A stretch of 64,000 bases of DNA from Crocinitomicaceae bacterium (lineage in GTDB: Bacteria; Bacteroidota; Bacteroidia; Flavobacteriales_D; Crocinitomicaceae). Where the stretch lies: positions 204,729 to 268,728 of the forward strand of contig JAMLHA010000003.1 of assembly GCA_023957475.1 (NCBI GenBank). Reading direction: 5' to 3'. Below the pieces are notes generated by a model. The model saw nothing but the letters and a program-made list of their open reading frames with translations, did not search any database and had not been told where the DNA came from. Below, piece after piece: positions 55,107 to 64,000 of this stretch (position 1 is its first letter; each line of letters starts with the position of its first letter). Both the position numbers and the translations under genes were made by a program.

Positions 55107-55667
55107 TTACTTTCTGATAATTTGTACTTGACCACCCAATCCAACTTTGATAATTTGAGAAGCTTTTTCCATTCTTTCATTCATTCGCTGGGTTATAGTG
55201 ACATCTACTTCTGACTTAATTTCAGGTGAAATGGTATCAAATGAAATTGGGCTCTTCTCGCCACTTAAATTGGCAGAAGTACTGACTATTGGTTTACGAA
55301 GTCCTCTAATTAATTGGAGGCATATAGGGTCTTTTGTAATACGAATACCAACACTTCCATCTTCAGCAACAACACTTGGTGCAAAGCCTTTAGCATTTGG
55401 ATAGATAATTGTTAACGGTCGAATTGCTAGATCTGCCAAATCATAGCATATTGGATGAAAATCTGGAACATATCTTTCTAGCATTGGAAAACCGTCAACT
55501 AGTACAATAAAACTTTTAGCTGTTGGTCTATTCTTTATAGCTAGTATTTTCTGACAAGCTTCTTCATTTGTTGCATCACAACCTAATCCCCAAATAGTAT
55601 CAGTAGGATACAACATCGTTGCTCCATTTTTTAATTTTTCAACTATATATGCAAATTCATTTTTCAT
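55107..55667 (-). CDS. tsaC: L-threonylcarbamoyladenylate synthase
   Basis: 186 residues, the short TsaC/YrdC type without the Sua5 extension. Motifs: LYPTDTIWGLGCDATNEEA (~19-37), KNRPTAKSFIVLVDG (~45-59), GIRITKDPICLQLI (~126) and PIVSTSANLSGE (~144). Makes threonylcarbamoyl-AMP for the essential t6A modification at position 37 of ANN-decoding tRNAs. Overlaps the upstream lipoprotein gene by 4 nt. Confidence 0.95.
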   Translation of the reverse strand: MKNEFAYIVEKLKNGATMLYPTDTIWGLGCDATNEEACQKILAIKNRPTAKSFIVLVDGFPMLERYVPDFHPICYDLADLAIRPLTIIYPNAKGFAPSVVAEDGSVGIRITKDPICLQLIRGLRKPIVSTSANLSGEKSPISFDTISPEIKSEVDVTITQRMNERMEKASQIIKVGLGGQVQIIRK

Positions 55668-56179
55668 TCGTGAATAGGATTAATTTTAACCATGTTGTAT
55701 GGTTGCGTCTCTTTCTGACCATCTATAACTCCAGAGATTTCAATCATCATCAACGTATCATTTAATTGGTTATAGATAATATTTTTAGGAAATCCATGTT
55801 GAGGGTTTTCAATTTTAAAACTGTTATTGGCAACTAAAAGACCTTTAAATAGTTTGTTTTTTTGCATCGTGTCATGTTTAATACTTTCATAATACAAACT
55901 ATCCGCATTTATCGTCAAACGTATATTTTCTACAAAAAGGGTGTCTTCCAAATTGATGTAATAACTTTTTCCCATAAAAGTACTATCGTTTTCTTTCGTC
56001 CATTCTTCAAACAAAGTACCATCTTGGTCGCTATTCATCCATAAGCCTGTTAACCAATCAACATTGTATGATTCTTTTTCTTCAAGATCTTCTTCTACTA
56101 ATGGTTCATTAGAAGAATTGTTGCATCCTATGAGAAATAAGACACTAAATGGTAGAATTAAAAGATTAAACTGTTTCAC
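55664..56179 (-). CDS. DUF6265-like lipoprotein
   Basis: 171 residues from a GTG at 56179. Lipobox LFLIGC (Cys19), then an acidic linker. The domain has the DUF6265 pattern: WLTGLWMNSDQDGTLFEEW (~43-61), FMGKSYYIN, ADSLYYES, FKIENPQHGFPKNIIYNQ and IEISGVIDG. Probably a calycin-like beta-barrel; no function known. First gene of an operon with tsaC and the GT2 gene, preceded by a full-consensus promoter. Confidence 0.8.
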   Translation of the reverse strand: MKQFNLLILPFSVLFLIGCNNSSNEPLVEEDLEEKESYNVDWLTGLWMNSDQDGTLFEEWTKENDSTFMGKSYYINLEDTLFVENIRLTINADSLYYESIKHDTMQKNKLFKGLLVANNSFKIENPQHGFPKNIIYNQLNDTLMMIEISGVIDGQKETQPYNMVKINPIHE

Positions 56180-56199
56180 TTTTTGGTTTTAAATGGTAA

Positions 56200-56229
56200 C
56201 AAATGTACTTATTAACCTGACAATGTCAA
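56200..56229 (-). promoter_or_regulatory. Promoter TTG-N19-TACATTTG of the lipoprotein-tsaC-GT2 operon
   Basis: Minus strand: TTG at 56229-56227, 19-bp spacer, TACATTTG at 56207-56200, 20 nt before the GTG start. Confidence 0.75.
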
Positions 56230-56270
56230 TTCAAAAATGAATACTATTTAAAAGATATTTAATTAAAGCC

Positions 56271-56278
56271 TATTTTTG
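56271..56278 (+). promoter_or_regulatory. Candidate -7 element (TATTTTTG) for the FtsB/DivIC gene, leaderless arrangement
   Basis: TATTTTTG ends 5 nt before the ATG at 56284. No TTG at 19 bp upstream. Confidence 0.4.
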
Positions 56279-56283
56279 AGTCA

Positions 56284-56565
56284 ATGAAACTACCAAATTT
56301 TTTTAAAAATAAATACTTCATTGCATTAAGTGTGTTTGGAATCTACACGCTTTTTTTAGATGATGTTGATGTTTTTGTAATCGTTAGACAAAATATTAAA
56401 TTGTCTAAAATAGAACAGCAAAAAGAGAAAACAAAACAATTACTAGTTGAAACAAAAGAAATTCAGAAAAAACTACACACTTTAGATGGTATTGAAAAAT
56501 ATGCACGTGAAAAGAAGTTATTTAAACAAGATAACGAAGATATTTTTGTGATTTCTTACGAATAA
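56284..56565 (+). CDS. FtsB/DivIC-like septum formation initiator
   Basis: 93 residues. One membrane segment (FIALSVFGIYTLFL, residues 12-25), then a coiled coil rich in Lys/Glu/Gln (~38-67), then IEKYAREKKLFKQDNEDIFVI, the conserved end of DivIC/FtsB. It bridges FtsL and FtsQ at the division site. A single-gene unit convergent with the RND transporter (1-nt gap). Confidence 0.85.
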   Translation: MKLPNFFKNKYFIALSVFGIYTLFLDDVDVFVIVRQNIKLSKIEQQKEKTKQLLVETKEIQKKLHTLDGIEKYAREKKLFKQDNEDIFVISYE

Positions 56566-56566
56566 T

Positions 56567-59089
56567 CTATTCCTTTTTTCTCTTAATTCTTGCTATTAAT
56601 CTACTAATATCTAATAAAATTGATGGTACCAATAATAAGTTTATTGATATTGCGAACAACAACGTTGTAGAAACCAAAATCCCTAAAGCTTGTGTTCCTC
56701 CAAATTGTGACAATATAAACACCGAAAATCCAAAGAATAAAATAATTGTTGTATAAAACATACTCAACCCCACTTCCTCCAATGAGGCTAAAATACAAGC
56801 TTTTACATCATTTTTTTTCTTTTGTAACTCTTGTCGGTATTTTGCCAAAAAGTGAATAGAGTCATCGGAGGTAATGCCAAATGAAATATTAAACACCAAT
56901 AGCGTTGAAGGCTTCAATGGAATGTTTAATAACCCCATGATTCCACCAGTTAAAATCAATGGAATTAAATTGGGAGCAATCGAAACCAAAACAATTCCCC
57001 AATTTCTAAACAACAACGCCATTAAAGCACTTACAGTAAGTACTGCAAAAAGTATGCCATCAAATAAACTATCAATGAGGTATTTGGTTCCTTCTGCCGC
57101 AACAACCGCTGTTCCTGTCACCGTGATACCCAAATAAGATTGATCAATTGATTTTCTTAATAATTTATTAAAATTAGTAGCTGTATAATGATTTTTTAAT
57201 TGGGATTTACTAACGTGTAATAACGTTGTTAGTGTTGTGGCAATTTCTTGATTGTTGTTAATAATTGAATCAATGTAGTTTCTTTCACCAGATATTACTT
57301 TTACATATTGACTTTCCAATGCGCTCCTTGTTGGGTTCACAAGTGAATCAATTTCCTGTTTTACAATTTCGGCCTTTTCACTCATTTCATAAGAACCATA
57401 ATCCTTGATTTGAGTTCTTATCCGTATTGTTGTATTTGTTGTATCCAACAGTTCCTTCAATTGAAGAGAACTACTAATGCTTGTTACTTCAAAATTCTCG
57501 ATATAACTTTTAAGTATCTTTTTATCTTGATCCGTAAATATGGTATACTTAACAGGATCATTTCCATAATAAGCCATATTTACAGCCTTTATTAAGTCAA
57601 CTATTGAGATTGCTTTGGAAAAAGAAGTGTCTTTGCTTAAAAATGTTTGAATTTCATCTACTTTTTTCAATGTTGACTGGTCAAAAAGTAATTCATTGGA
57701 TTTGTAATCAACCAATATTTCAAAAGGAATGGAGCCGCCAAAGTTTTTTTCCAAGAAACGAATATCTTGTACAATTGCATTGTCTTCGGATATGTCTCCT
57801 GTAATATTTCCTGTTGCTTTCACCCTGAGCATTCCTATTCCACTCAAAACAAGTGCAACAACAGTGGCAACATACACCCAAATTCTTCTTTTACTCACAA
57901 TATAGATTGTTGCACGAACAAATAAAACAGCTAACCCTCTATCTAAGTGACGCAAGTGTTTGTCTGACGGGTCTTTTGTTAAAGTTGAAATAATAGGAAA
58001 AATACAAATTGACAACACAAACAATAGCAAAATGGTCACTCCTGCAACTAAACCAAACTCCACCAATCGGTCAGAGTTTGTGTACATCAACGAGAAAAAA
58101 CCAATTGCTGTGATGAAGTTGGTAATAAACGTTGCGTTGCCAACCTCCTTAATAACTTTTGTAAGTGCTTTTATTTTGTTGCGATGCCGTTTGATTTCTT
58201 GGTGAAAATGCGTCATTAAGAATACACAATTGGGCATACCTATAACAATCATCAGTGGAGGAATAAGTGCCATTAGAACAGAAAGGTGGTAGTCCAATAA
58301 GGCGATTATTCCTAGGGACCATATTACACCAATGCCTATCATGATATTACAGATTAACACAACACGGTGCGACCTAAAAAATAAAAATGTGATAAACGAT
58401 GTAGCAAATATTGCCAAAGCAATGAACAAGTACATCTCGGTAATAATGCGTTTACTTATAATAACTCGTATGTATGACAATCCAGAAAACCGAACTTTTC
58501 CAAAATCCTGTTCATACGATTCGGCTAATTCTTTAATCTTTAAAACAACATTTGCCTTTTTTTGGTACGTTAAATAATCATCTTGTACATTGATGACCAT
58601 CAAAGAAACGTTTGTAGAGTCGTTGTACAACACACCATTATAAAAAGGAACTCGTTTTACTTCTTCTTTAATTTGATCAATAGGTTTTTCTATGTATCGC
58701 GTATCAGAAAATATCTTGCGAGCATCAAAGCGTTGTTTGGATGCATTGTTTTCGACATTAAACAAAGTTGCTTCTGAAATAACACCATCAATTCCTTCAA
58801 ATAATAAGATAGAGTCTCCCAATTGCTTCCATTTCAACAATCTGTCTTCTGTATATAATGAATCTGTTTGAATTGCAATCACAAAAGAACCTCCTTCATC
58901 TCCAAATTGATTGGTAAATTTGGTATAATCGATATCTGCTTGTGAGTCCTTAGGTAAAATAAAACCGTATTTATTATCCAATTTAATATTAACGGCTGCT
59001 TCGTAACCTAAAAAAACGGTCAATAAAGTGATGATTCCTAATATAAGGAACTTAAATCTTAATATAATATAAGCAAAATAATGCCACAT
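56567..59089 (-). CDS. RND/MMPL-family transporter
   Basis: 840 residues. Two-fold architecture: TM1 at ~12-30, a large periplasmic loop (~35-215), a TM cluster ~220-365 (GLSYIRVIISKRI before it, MALIPPLMIVIGMPNCVFLM within), a second single TM at ~397-417, a second loop (~420-665), and a second TM cluster ~670-835 (FNISFGITSDDSIHFLAKYRQ). This is the MMPL/HpnN-like branch that moves lipids or other hydrophobic compounds out of the inner membrane without a TolC partner encoded nearby. Substrate unknown. Confidence 0.9.
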   Translation of the reverse strand: MWHYFAYIILRFKFLILGIITLLTVFLGYEAAVNIKLDNKYGFILPKDSQADIDYTKFTNQFGDEGGSFVIAIQTDSLYTEDRLLKWKQLGDSILLFEGIDGVISEATLFNVENNASKQRFDARKIFSDTRYIEKPIDQIKEEVKRVPFYNGVLYNDSTNVSLMVINVQDDYLTYQKKANVVLKIKELAESYEQDFGKVRFSGLSYIRVIISKRIITEMYLFIALAIFATSFITFLFFRSHRVVLICNIMIGIGVIWSLGIIALLDYHLSVLMALIPPLMIVIGMPNCVFLMTHFHQEIKRHRNKIKALTKVIKEVGNATFITNFITAIGFFSLMYTNSDRLVEFGLVAGVTILLLFVLSICIFPIISTLTKDPSDKHLRHLDRGLAVLFVRATIYIVSKRRIWVYVATVVALVLSGIGMLRVKATGNITGDISEDNAIVQDIRFLEKNFGGSIPFEILVDYKSNELLFDQSTLKKVDEIQTFLSKDTSFSKAISIVDLIKAVNMAYYGNDPVKYTIFTDQDKKILKSYIENFEVTSISSSLQLKELLDTTNTTIRIRTQIKDYGSYEMSEKAEIVKQEIDSLVNPTRSALESQYVKVISGERNYIDSIINNNQEIATTLTTLLHVSKSQLKNHYTATNFNKLLRKSIDQSYLGITVTGTAVVAAEGTKYLIDSLFDGILFAVLTVSALMALLFRNWGIVLVSIAPNLIPLILTGGIMGLLNIPLKPSTLLVFNISFGITSDDSIHFLAKYRQELQKKKNDVKACILASLEEVGLSMFYTTIILFFGFSVFILSQFGGTQALGILVSTTLLFAISINLLLVPSILLDISRLIARIKRKKE

Positions 59090-59167
59090 ATATGTTTTCT
59101 ACAATTATTGAGCCAGAATAAGGTTTGTAAAAATAATGATTTATTTTTTCTATTAACCTCAAATAAC

Positions 59168-59199
59168 AAAAAAGGGTTACTTTACAATAAAGCAACCCT
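59168..59199 (-). terminator. Rho-independent terminator of the miaB-secG operon
   Basis: AGGGTTACTTT (59173-59183) pairs with AAAGCAACCCT (59189-59199), 10 of 11 pairs, 5-nt loop, T run on the minus strand. 24 nt after secG. Confidence 0.85.
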
Positions 59200-59222
59200 C
59201 AAGTTTTTACTTAAATGTTTTT

Positions 59223-59537
59223 TTACTGTTGAGGAGCTGCATCTTGTTGCCCTTGAGGAGCACCTTGTTGTTGCTCAGTTTGTGCAGGTTGCTCCGCTTT
59301 AGGAGTTGCATCAAAAGATTTTGTTCTAAGCGTCATAACAATACTTAAAACAGCAATAATACCAGCCAATGACCAAGTTGCTTTATCAATAAAATCATTT
59401 GTTTGTTGAACTCCTCCCATTTGATGAGCTGCACCAAAGTCAGAACTCAAACCACCACCTTTTGGGTTTTGGATATAAACGATAGCAATCAATAGCACAC
59501 TTGCAATAAGTATCAATACTGTCAATAAAATATTCAT
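59223..59537 (-). CDS. secG: Preprotein translocase subunit SecG
   Basis: 104 residues. Two membrane segments (ILLTVLILIASVLLIAIVYI, residues 3-22; and ~54-70) joined by the conserved QNPKGGGLSSDFGAA (~23-37). The C-terminal tail is rich in Gln/Ala/Pro (~80-104), as often seen in Bacteroidota. Assists SecYE in protein export. Last gene of the miaB operon, 3 nt after the gene upstream. Confidence 0.95.
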   Translation of the reverse strand: MNILLTVLILIASVLLIAIVYIQNPKGGGLSSDFGAAHQMGGVQQTNDFIDKATWSLAGIIAVLSIVMTLRTKSFDATPKAEQPAQTEQQQGAPQGQQDAAPQQ

Positions 59538-59540
59538 AAT

Positions 59541-60551
59541 TTATGTATTTAATTTTTTATTTAATTCTTCAATTCGAGTTGCAAAGAAAATCTTTTTTTC
59601 TGGAATAATCAACATTAATTGTTGATAAATCTGAATTGCCTTCGGAAAATTACCTTGAGCAGCAAAGATTCTTGCCAAGGTCTCACTCACCGGAAGCTGT
59701 GATTCATCAAGGCTTTGTTTCGCTTTTTTAATCGGATTATACATCTCATTTTTTTCTGTTCTACTTGCAAATAATTTTTCTTTTTCTGTATCAACAAGTA
59801 CTTCATTTTGATGTATTGACCCCAGTAATTCATCTACATTCGGTTTTTCTTCCTCCAAATCAACATAGGCATCGTTTTGCTTTAACCATGAAGTAAAACT
59901 ACGTTCCGTTTCTTCTTCAACAACAACTTTTTTAACCGTTAAAACTTCTATTAAACGTTGTTTTTCTTGTTCTTTTTTAGCTGCTTCAAGTTGTTCTTGC
60001 TCAATTTGAGTAATTTTAGCTTCTTCTGCTTCTAAGGAGTAACCTATTCCACCAGATAAAGTTTGTAATAACTCATTCGGCAATGAAGGTAAAACTTCTT
60101 CTGTATCTTCTGTATAAATCTCTTTCTCCTCAACAACTTCTTCAAGTGTTATTTCAGAAATAGCAGGCTCTTCAAGTGACTCAACAACTGGCTCAAGCGA
60201 CTGTGTTTGTACTTCAGTTTCTACTATTTCTATAGAAGTTTTTGGTAATTCTACGGGTTGCTCATCAACTTGTAGTACTGTTTGAGGTTCAACCAACTCA
60301 ACAGGTAGCACGTTCGATTTTTCATGTAATAAATTGTACAAAACCGTGCGGTCTGAAATTCGATAGGCATATTTTTGCAATTCTGCATCCAATCGGATAT
60401 CACTGCTTTGTGCCAATGATTTTAAGTACAACAATGGAAAAATTTGTGAATACGGATAGGTAATACATAATTTTTCCAAATCATTTGTATGTACTGCTGA
60501 GCACAACTCAGGTTTTTCAATCAATGACGCTATTTCAGTTAAATTCAGCAT
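59541..60551 (-). CDS. Conserved protein between lptE and secG, TPR-like C-terminus
   Basis: 336 residues, no signal peptide. The N-terminal ~80 residues are helical (LEKLCITYPYSQIFPLLYLKS). The middle (~95-200) is a Glu/Val-rich, low-complexity acidic stretch. A basic patch follows (YNPIKKAKQSLDESQL), and the end is a TPR-like helix pair (ETLARIFAAQGNFPKAIQIY). This gene commonly sits between lptE and secG in Flavobacteriales; no function is established. One-base overlap with lptE. Confidence 0.75.
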   Translation of the reverse strand: MLNLTEIASLIEKPELCSAVHTNDLEKLCITYPYSQIFPLLYLKSLAQSSDIRLDAELQKYAYRISDRTVLYNLLHEKSNVLPVELVEPQTVLQVDEQPVELPKTSIEIVETEVQTQSLEPVVESLEEPAISEITLEEVVEEKEIYTEDTEEVLPSLPNELLQTLSGGIGYSLEAEEAKITQIEQEQLEAAKKEQEKQRLIEVLTVKKVVVEEETERSFTSWLKQNDAYVDLEEEKPNVDELLGSIHQNEVLVDTEKEKLFASRTEKNEMYNPIKKAKQSLDESQLPVSETLARIFAAQGNFPKAIQIYQQLMLIIPEKKIFFATRIEELNKKLNT

Positions 60552-61075
60552 TACCAGTTGGATAACAATTGATTAATAACATCTTGAACTATTTGCGAGT
60601 TGATTTCAGATAGCAACTGTGATTCAACGGAGGAAACATCCTGATTGGCATCAAAATCAGCAAATCTGGTACTGACTGCGCTCATTTCATGAGAATAATC
60701 TTCTTTCGGACAATCAAATGTGATTTTCAATTGAACAGAAACCGTTAATCTATTTTTAGCTGCATTATCCCCTTCTTGCAATGCTATTGGGCTAACAGAA
60801 TAATTGGTGATTTTTCCACTAATAAATACTTGTGGCTTTTTTCCTTCACTGGAAAGCATCAATTTGGTATTGTTTTGAATACCTGATTTGATAGCTTCTG
60901 TTAATTCAATTGGATAGTTAATAGGTGCATTTGGAGCTACAACGTCCAATGCATCCATTTCAAAATGTGTTAAACAAGGATTCAACGAACCAGTATCGTT
61001 AAATGACACACTTGTTGGCCAGCAACCTGCCAATGTCCATTGCAAAAAAAGCGCTATGATCAACATTTTTTTCAT
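60551..61075 (-). CDS. lptE: LptE-family outer-membrane lipoprotein
   Basis: 174 residues. Lipobox TLAGC (Cys18), directly followed by WPTSVSFNDTGS. Bacteroidota LptE pattern: VVAPNAPINYPIELTEAIKS (~50-69), GKITNYSVSPIAL (~107) and LTVSVQLKITFDCP. Predicted to plug the LptD barrel that inserts lipopolysaccharide into the outer leaflet. Overlaps the upstream sigma-54 activator gene by 4 nt. Confidence 0.88.
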   Translation of the reverse strand: MKKMLIIALFLQWTLAGCWPTSVSFNDTGSLNPCLTHFEMDALDVVAPNAPINYPIELTEAIKSGIQNNTKLMLSSEGKKPQVFISGKITNYSVSPIALQEGDNAAKNRLTVSVQLKITFDCPKEDYSHEMSAVSTRFADFDANQDVSSVESQLLSEINSQIVQDVINQLLSNW

Positions 61076-62328
61076 TCAGTGATATCGTATTCCTTTATTT
61101 TACGGTACAATGTCCGCTCTGAAATACCCAATTCTTGAGCTGCATTTTTTCGACGCCCCCTATGTTTATCCAAAGCTTTTCGAATCAATTCTTTTTCTTG
61201 ATCTTCCAAAGACAATGACTCTTCAACCACTTCGTGTGCTTCAAAAGTATCTTCTAATACAGTTGGTTGAATTTGATTATCCTGCGGAATAATAACTTCA
61301 GATGATACTGGTGCAATTAATTTTGTTGGTTCTAAAATAGGTGTTTCAATATCAGCATATAAACGGTTAATCAACTCTACTTGATCACCCGTTACAGCAA
61401 ATTTATCGCCTTTATTTATAATTTCAACGACCAACTTTTTTAACTCTGTCAAATCCCTTTTCATATCAAAAAGAAACTTATACATCAACTCGCGTTCATT
61501 AATGCTATCTTGTCCTTCTGCCGTTGCTAGCATCGTTGATTTTGGTTGAATTGTAGGTAAATATTGTTGCAACGTTACAGCATCCAATTCTCGCTCTGTT
61601 TCAATAATTGAAATTTGTTCAACCACATTTCTCAATTGACGTATATTTCCCGGCCATTGATAGTGGTTAACTAACGATATAGCCTCATTTGTTAATCGTA
61701 CAGTGGGCATTCTGTATTTTTCAGAAAAATCACTTGCAAATTTTCGAAATAGCAGGTGAATATCATCCCCTCGATCTCTAAGCGGTGGCAAGCTGATTGG
61801 AACAGTACTCAAACGATAATACAAATCCTCTCTAAACTTACCCGATGCAACTGCTTTTTGCATGTTCTCATTGGTGGCAGCAACTACTCTCACATTGGTT
61901 TTGATCATTTTTGATGAACCAACACGCATAAATTCACCTGTTTCGAGAACACGTAACAAGCGAACTTGCGTTTGCATTGGTAATTCTGCTACTTCATCTA
62001 AAAATATCGTACCACCATCAGCAACCTCAAAATACCCTTGACGACTACCAACTGCACCTGTAAAAGAGCCTTTTTCGTGGCCGAACAATTCAGAATCAAT
62101 CGTTCCTTCGGGAATAGCTCCACAGTTAACCGCAATGTATTGTTTATGCTTTCTTGCGCTAAGATTATGAATTACTTGGGGAATAATTTCTTTACCAGTA
62201 CCGCTTTCTCCTGTTACCAATACAGAAATATCAGTAGGTGCCACTTGAATAGCAACTTCTAATGCTCTGTTTAATTGCGGACTATTACCAATAATTTCAA
62301 AACGTTGCTTTACCTGTTGTAAATTCAT
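61072..62328 (-). CDS. Sigma-54-dependent AAA+ activator without receiver domain
   Basis: 418 residues. The AAA+ domain begins almost at the N-terminus: Walker A GESGTGKE (40-47), sigma-54 contact loop GSFTGA (87-92; the usual form is GAFTGA), Walker B IFLDEVAELP (108-117), and a PGNIRQLRNVVEQ sensor region. A ~110-residue linker follows, then a Fis-type HTH at the end (NAAQELGISERTLYRKIKEY). With no N-terminal receiver or GAF domain, control must come through expression, a partner or the linker. It would activate RpoN promoters. Located in an operon with miaB, lptE and secG. Confidence 0.93.
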   Translation of the reverse strand: MNLQQVKQRFEIIGNSPQLNRALEVAIQVAPTDISVLVTGESGTGKEIIPQVIHNLSARKHKQYIAVNCGAIPEGTIDSELFGHEKGSFTGAVGSRQGYFEVADGGTIFLDEVAELPMQTQVRLLRVLETGEFMRVGSSKMIKTNVRVVAATNENMQKAVASGKFREDLYYRLSTVPISLPPLRDRGDDIHLLFRKFASDFSEKYRMPTVRLTNEAISLVNHYQWPGNIRQLRNVVEQISIIETERELDAVTLQQYLPTIQPKSTMLATAEGQDSINERELMYKFLFDMKRDLTELKKLVVEIINKGDKFAVTGDQVELINRLYADIETPILEPTKLIAPVSSEVIIPQDNQIQPTVLEDTFEAHEVVEESLSLEDQEKELIRKALDKHRGRRKNAAQELGISERTLYRKIKEYDITE

Positions 62329-62351
62329 AGTTGCAGTGTTTTCTGTAATTG

Positions 62352-63842
62352 TTAAACAACAAACTCGGGGCTTAAGCCATTTCTTTCCAATACTTCTACA
62401 ACCTCTCCTTTAAGTGTTGCAGAAGTACATTCGGTAATTTTTACCTTGATGTATTGACCTCTTTCAAAGTTTTCTTTTGGAAATATCACCATTGAGTTTC
62501 TACCATCTCTACCACACCATTCTTCTTCCGAACGTTTAGAAGGACCTTCGACCAACACTTTCTTAACACTTCCAATTTGTAGTTTATGCCAATACAATGA
62601 ATCTTCTTGTTGTAAATCGATTATTTCGTTTAATCTTCTACTTTTAACATCTTCAGGAACATCGTCTTCAAACTTACGTTCTGCCAATGTTTTTGGGCGC
62701 TCTGAATATTTAAACATATAAGCATATTCATACCGCACTTCTTTCATTAAGCTAATTGTTTCTTGGTGTTCTTCTTCTGTTTCACCACAAAAACCAGTAA
62801 TGATGTCTGTAGAAATAGCACAGTCAGGCATGTATTTCTTGATTGCTGCGATTCTATTTAAATACCATTCACGTGTATATCCTCTATTCATACGAGCCAA
62901 CACTTGTGTGCTTCCTGATTGAACCGGTAAATGGATGTATTCGCAAATATTTTCATATTTTGCCATGATTTCCAATACTTCGTCTGTCATATCTTTAGGA
63001 TGAGAAGTAGAATAACGTACTCGCAAATCTGGTGACACTTTAGCTACCATTTCCAATAATTGAGCAAAATTGGTTGTTTGGATAGTTTCATCTTTCACTT
63101 CACCTTTTGAAGTCATATTCCAACGGTAACTATTTACATTTTGACCTAAAAGTGTAACTTCTCTGTATCCTTTGTTAAACAAATCAACACACTCACTTAC
63201 GATGGTTTGTGGGTCTCTAGAACGTTCTCTACCACGAGTGAAAGGTACAACACAGAATGAACACATATTGTCGCAACCACGCATAATGGTTACAAAAGCA
63301 TTCACACCTCCAGTATCTAAACGCACTGGAGAAATATCAGCGTAGGTTTCTTCACGAGAAAGGAGAACATTTACCGCACGTTGTCCTGAACCAACTTCCT
63401 CTACCAAATTTGGTAAGTCACGGTATGCATCAGGTCCAGCAATTAAATCTACCAATTGTTCTTCTTCAAGTAAATTCGTTTTCAAGCGTTCTGCCATACA
63501 TCCTAAGATACCTACAACAAGATTTGGGTTATCAGATTTACGCTTTTTAAACTCTGTTAATCTATTTCTTACACGTAGTTCAGCATTATCACGAACGGCA
63601 CATGTATTGATTAACACAACATCCGCATTGTCTAAATCTTTTGTTGTTGAGAATCCATTTTTGGACATGATAGAAGCTACAACCTCACTATCAGAAAAGT
63701 TCATCTGACATCCATAACTCTCAATATACAGCAGCTTTCCATTTGGATTTTCTGGTGTTGCATTACCCATTGTTGCCTCTCCTTGACGAGCTTCATCAAT
63801 AACTTTAACTCTACTTTCTCTAATATTTATACTTGAACCCAT
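62352..63842 (-). CDS. miaB: tRNA-2-methylthio-N6-dimethylallyladenosine synthase
   Basis: 496 residues. N-terminal MTTase domain with cluster cysteines Cys45 ([13 protein letters not shown]), Cys81 ([12 protein letters not shown]) and Cys115 ([10 protein letters not shown]). Radical-SAM triad CxxxCxxC at 190-197 ([13 protein letters not shown]). TRAM domain at the end (~430-485). A ~35-residue N-terminal extension precedes the domain. It thiomethylates i6A37 of tRNAs reading UNN codons. First gene of a five-gene operon. Confidence 0.97.
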   Translation of the reverse strand: MGSSINIRESRVKVIDEARQGEATMGNATPENPNGKLLYIESYGCQMNFSDSEVVASIMSKNGFSTTKDLDNADVVLINTCAVRDNAELRVRNRLTEFKKRKSDNPNLVVGILGCMAERLKTNLLEEEQLVDLIAGPDAYRDLPNLVEEVGSGQRAVNVLLSREETYADISPVRLDTGGVNAFVTIMRGCDNMCSFCVVPFTRGRERSRDPQTIVSECVDLFNKGYREVTLLGQNVNSYRWNMTSKGEVKDETIQTTNFAQLLEMVAKVSPDLRVRYSTSHPKDMTDEVLEIMAKYENICEYIHLPVQSGSTQVLARMNRGYTREWYLNRIAAIKKYMPDCAISTDIITGFCGETEEEHQETISLMKEVRYEYAYMFKYSERPKTLAERKFEDDVPEDVKSRRLNEIIDLQQEDSLYWHKLQIGSVKKVLVEGPSKRSEEEWCGRDGRNSMVIFPKENFERGQYIKVKITECTSATLKGEVVEVLERNGLSPEFVV

Positions 63843-63866
63843 TTTTCCTTTTTAAGAAACAGAATG

Positions 63867-63897
63867 CAAAGATAGTAAAAATAGAAATACTGTCAAA
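63867..63897 (-). promoter_or_regulatory. Promoter TTTG-N19-TATCTTTG of the miaB operon
   Basis: Minus strand: TTTG at 63897-63894, 19-bp spacer, TATCTTTG at 63874-63867, 24 nt before the miaB ATG. Full match to the Bacteroidota consensus. The remaining ~100 bp to the window edge show no gene. Confidence 0.8.
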
Positions 63898-64000
63898 TTG
63901 TCACGATTATTTAACGTATATTTAATTCTGTACAGACGTGATTAATCACATTAATCCATAAAAAAGTTCAATCAAAATTGATAACACACAAAAAAGTTTA

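Overview
The window is a stretch of an AT-rich chromosome from a member of the Bacteroidota, most likely order Flavobacteriales and possibly a Fluviicola/Crocinitomicaceae-type organism (this rank is inference). The evidence is the fused lpxC-fabZ gene, several proteins with type IX secretion (T9SS) C-terminal sorting domains, a PorP/SprF protein, monomeric NADP-isocitrate dehydrogenase, families typical of the phylum (DUF4403, DUF4920, LptE/SecG cluster) and many copies of the Bacteroidota promoter TTG-N19-TAnnTTTG. No rRNA, tRNA, CRISPR array, prophage or intact transposase was seen.

Layout. 1-7.1 kb: a partial TPR protein, a CxxCH lipoprotein coupled to a DUF4920 lipoprotein, a DUF4403 lipoprotein and the fused acyl-CoA mutase IcmF. 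7.2-11 kb: a HEAT-like protein and two exported proteins of unknown function. 11-16.8 kb: a MITE-like element, a HAD hydrolase, a tight operon of rpoN, a membrane protein, an M48 protease and a LacI regulator, a 49-residue gene with its own terminator, and a truncated haemoglobin paired with a small membrane protein. 17-26 kb: isocitrate dehydrogenase, a DUF1800/DUF1501 pair, a T9SS cargo/PorP pair, an outer-membrane barrel and gcvH. 26.2-31.8 kb: a giant repetitive T9SS adhesin-like protein. 32-41.7 kb: cinA, an RlmD-family methyltransferase, lpxA, lpxC-fabZ and lpxD (with a decayed DUF4143 ATPase fragment wedged inside the lpx cluster), a DUF4258-like protein and ppk1. 41.7-51.9 kb: accessory region with dispersed repeats, two exported proteins, a LytTR two-component system and a T9SS cargo protein. 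52-64 kb: housekeeping genes (M20 peptidase, glycosyltransferase, tsaC, ftsB/divIC, RND transporter, secG, lptE, a sigma-54 activator, miaB).

The most interesting observation is an apparent regulon. The LytTR sensor/regulator operon (45885-49494), a LamG/T9SS cargo gene (44157-45128) and a 403-residue exported protein (42759-43970) all share one upstream architecture: two direct repeats of TTCAY exactly 21 bp apart, then exactly 32 bp, then a TAnnTTT(G/A) -7 element, with no -33 TTG at the normal 19-bp spacing. This looks like an activator-dependent, autoregulated LytTR switch for exported proteins. Other notable items are a 178-bp element with terminal inverted repeats and a 10-bp flanking duplication, several families of dispersed intergenic palindromes, and five genes whose -7 element ends only 3-5 nt before the start codon, which suggests leaderless mRNAs.
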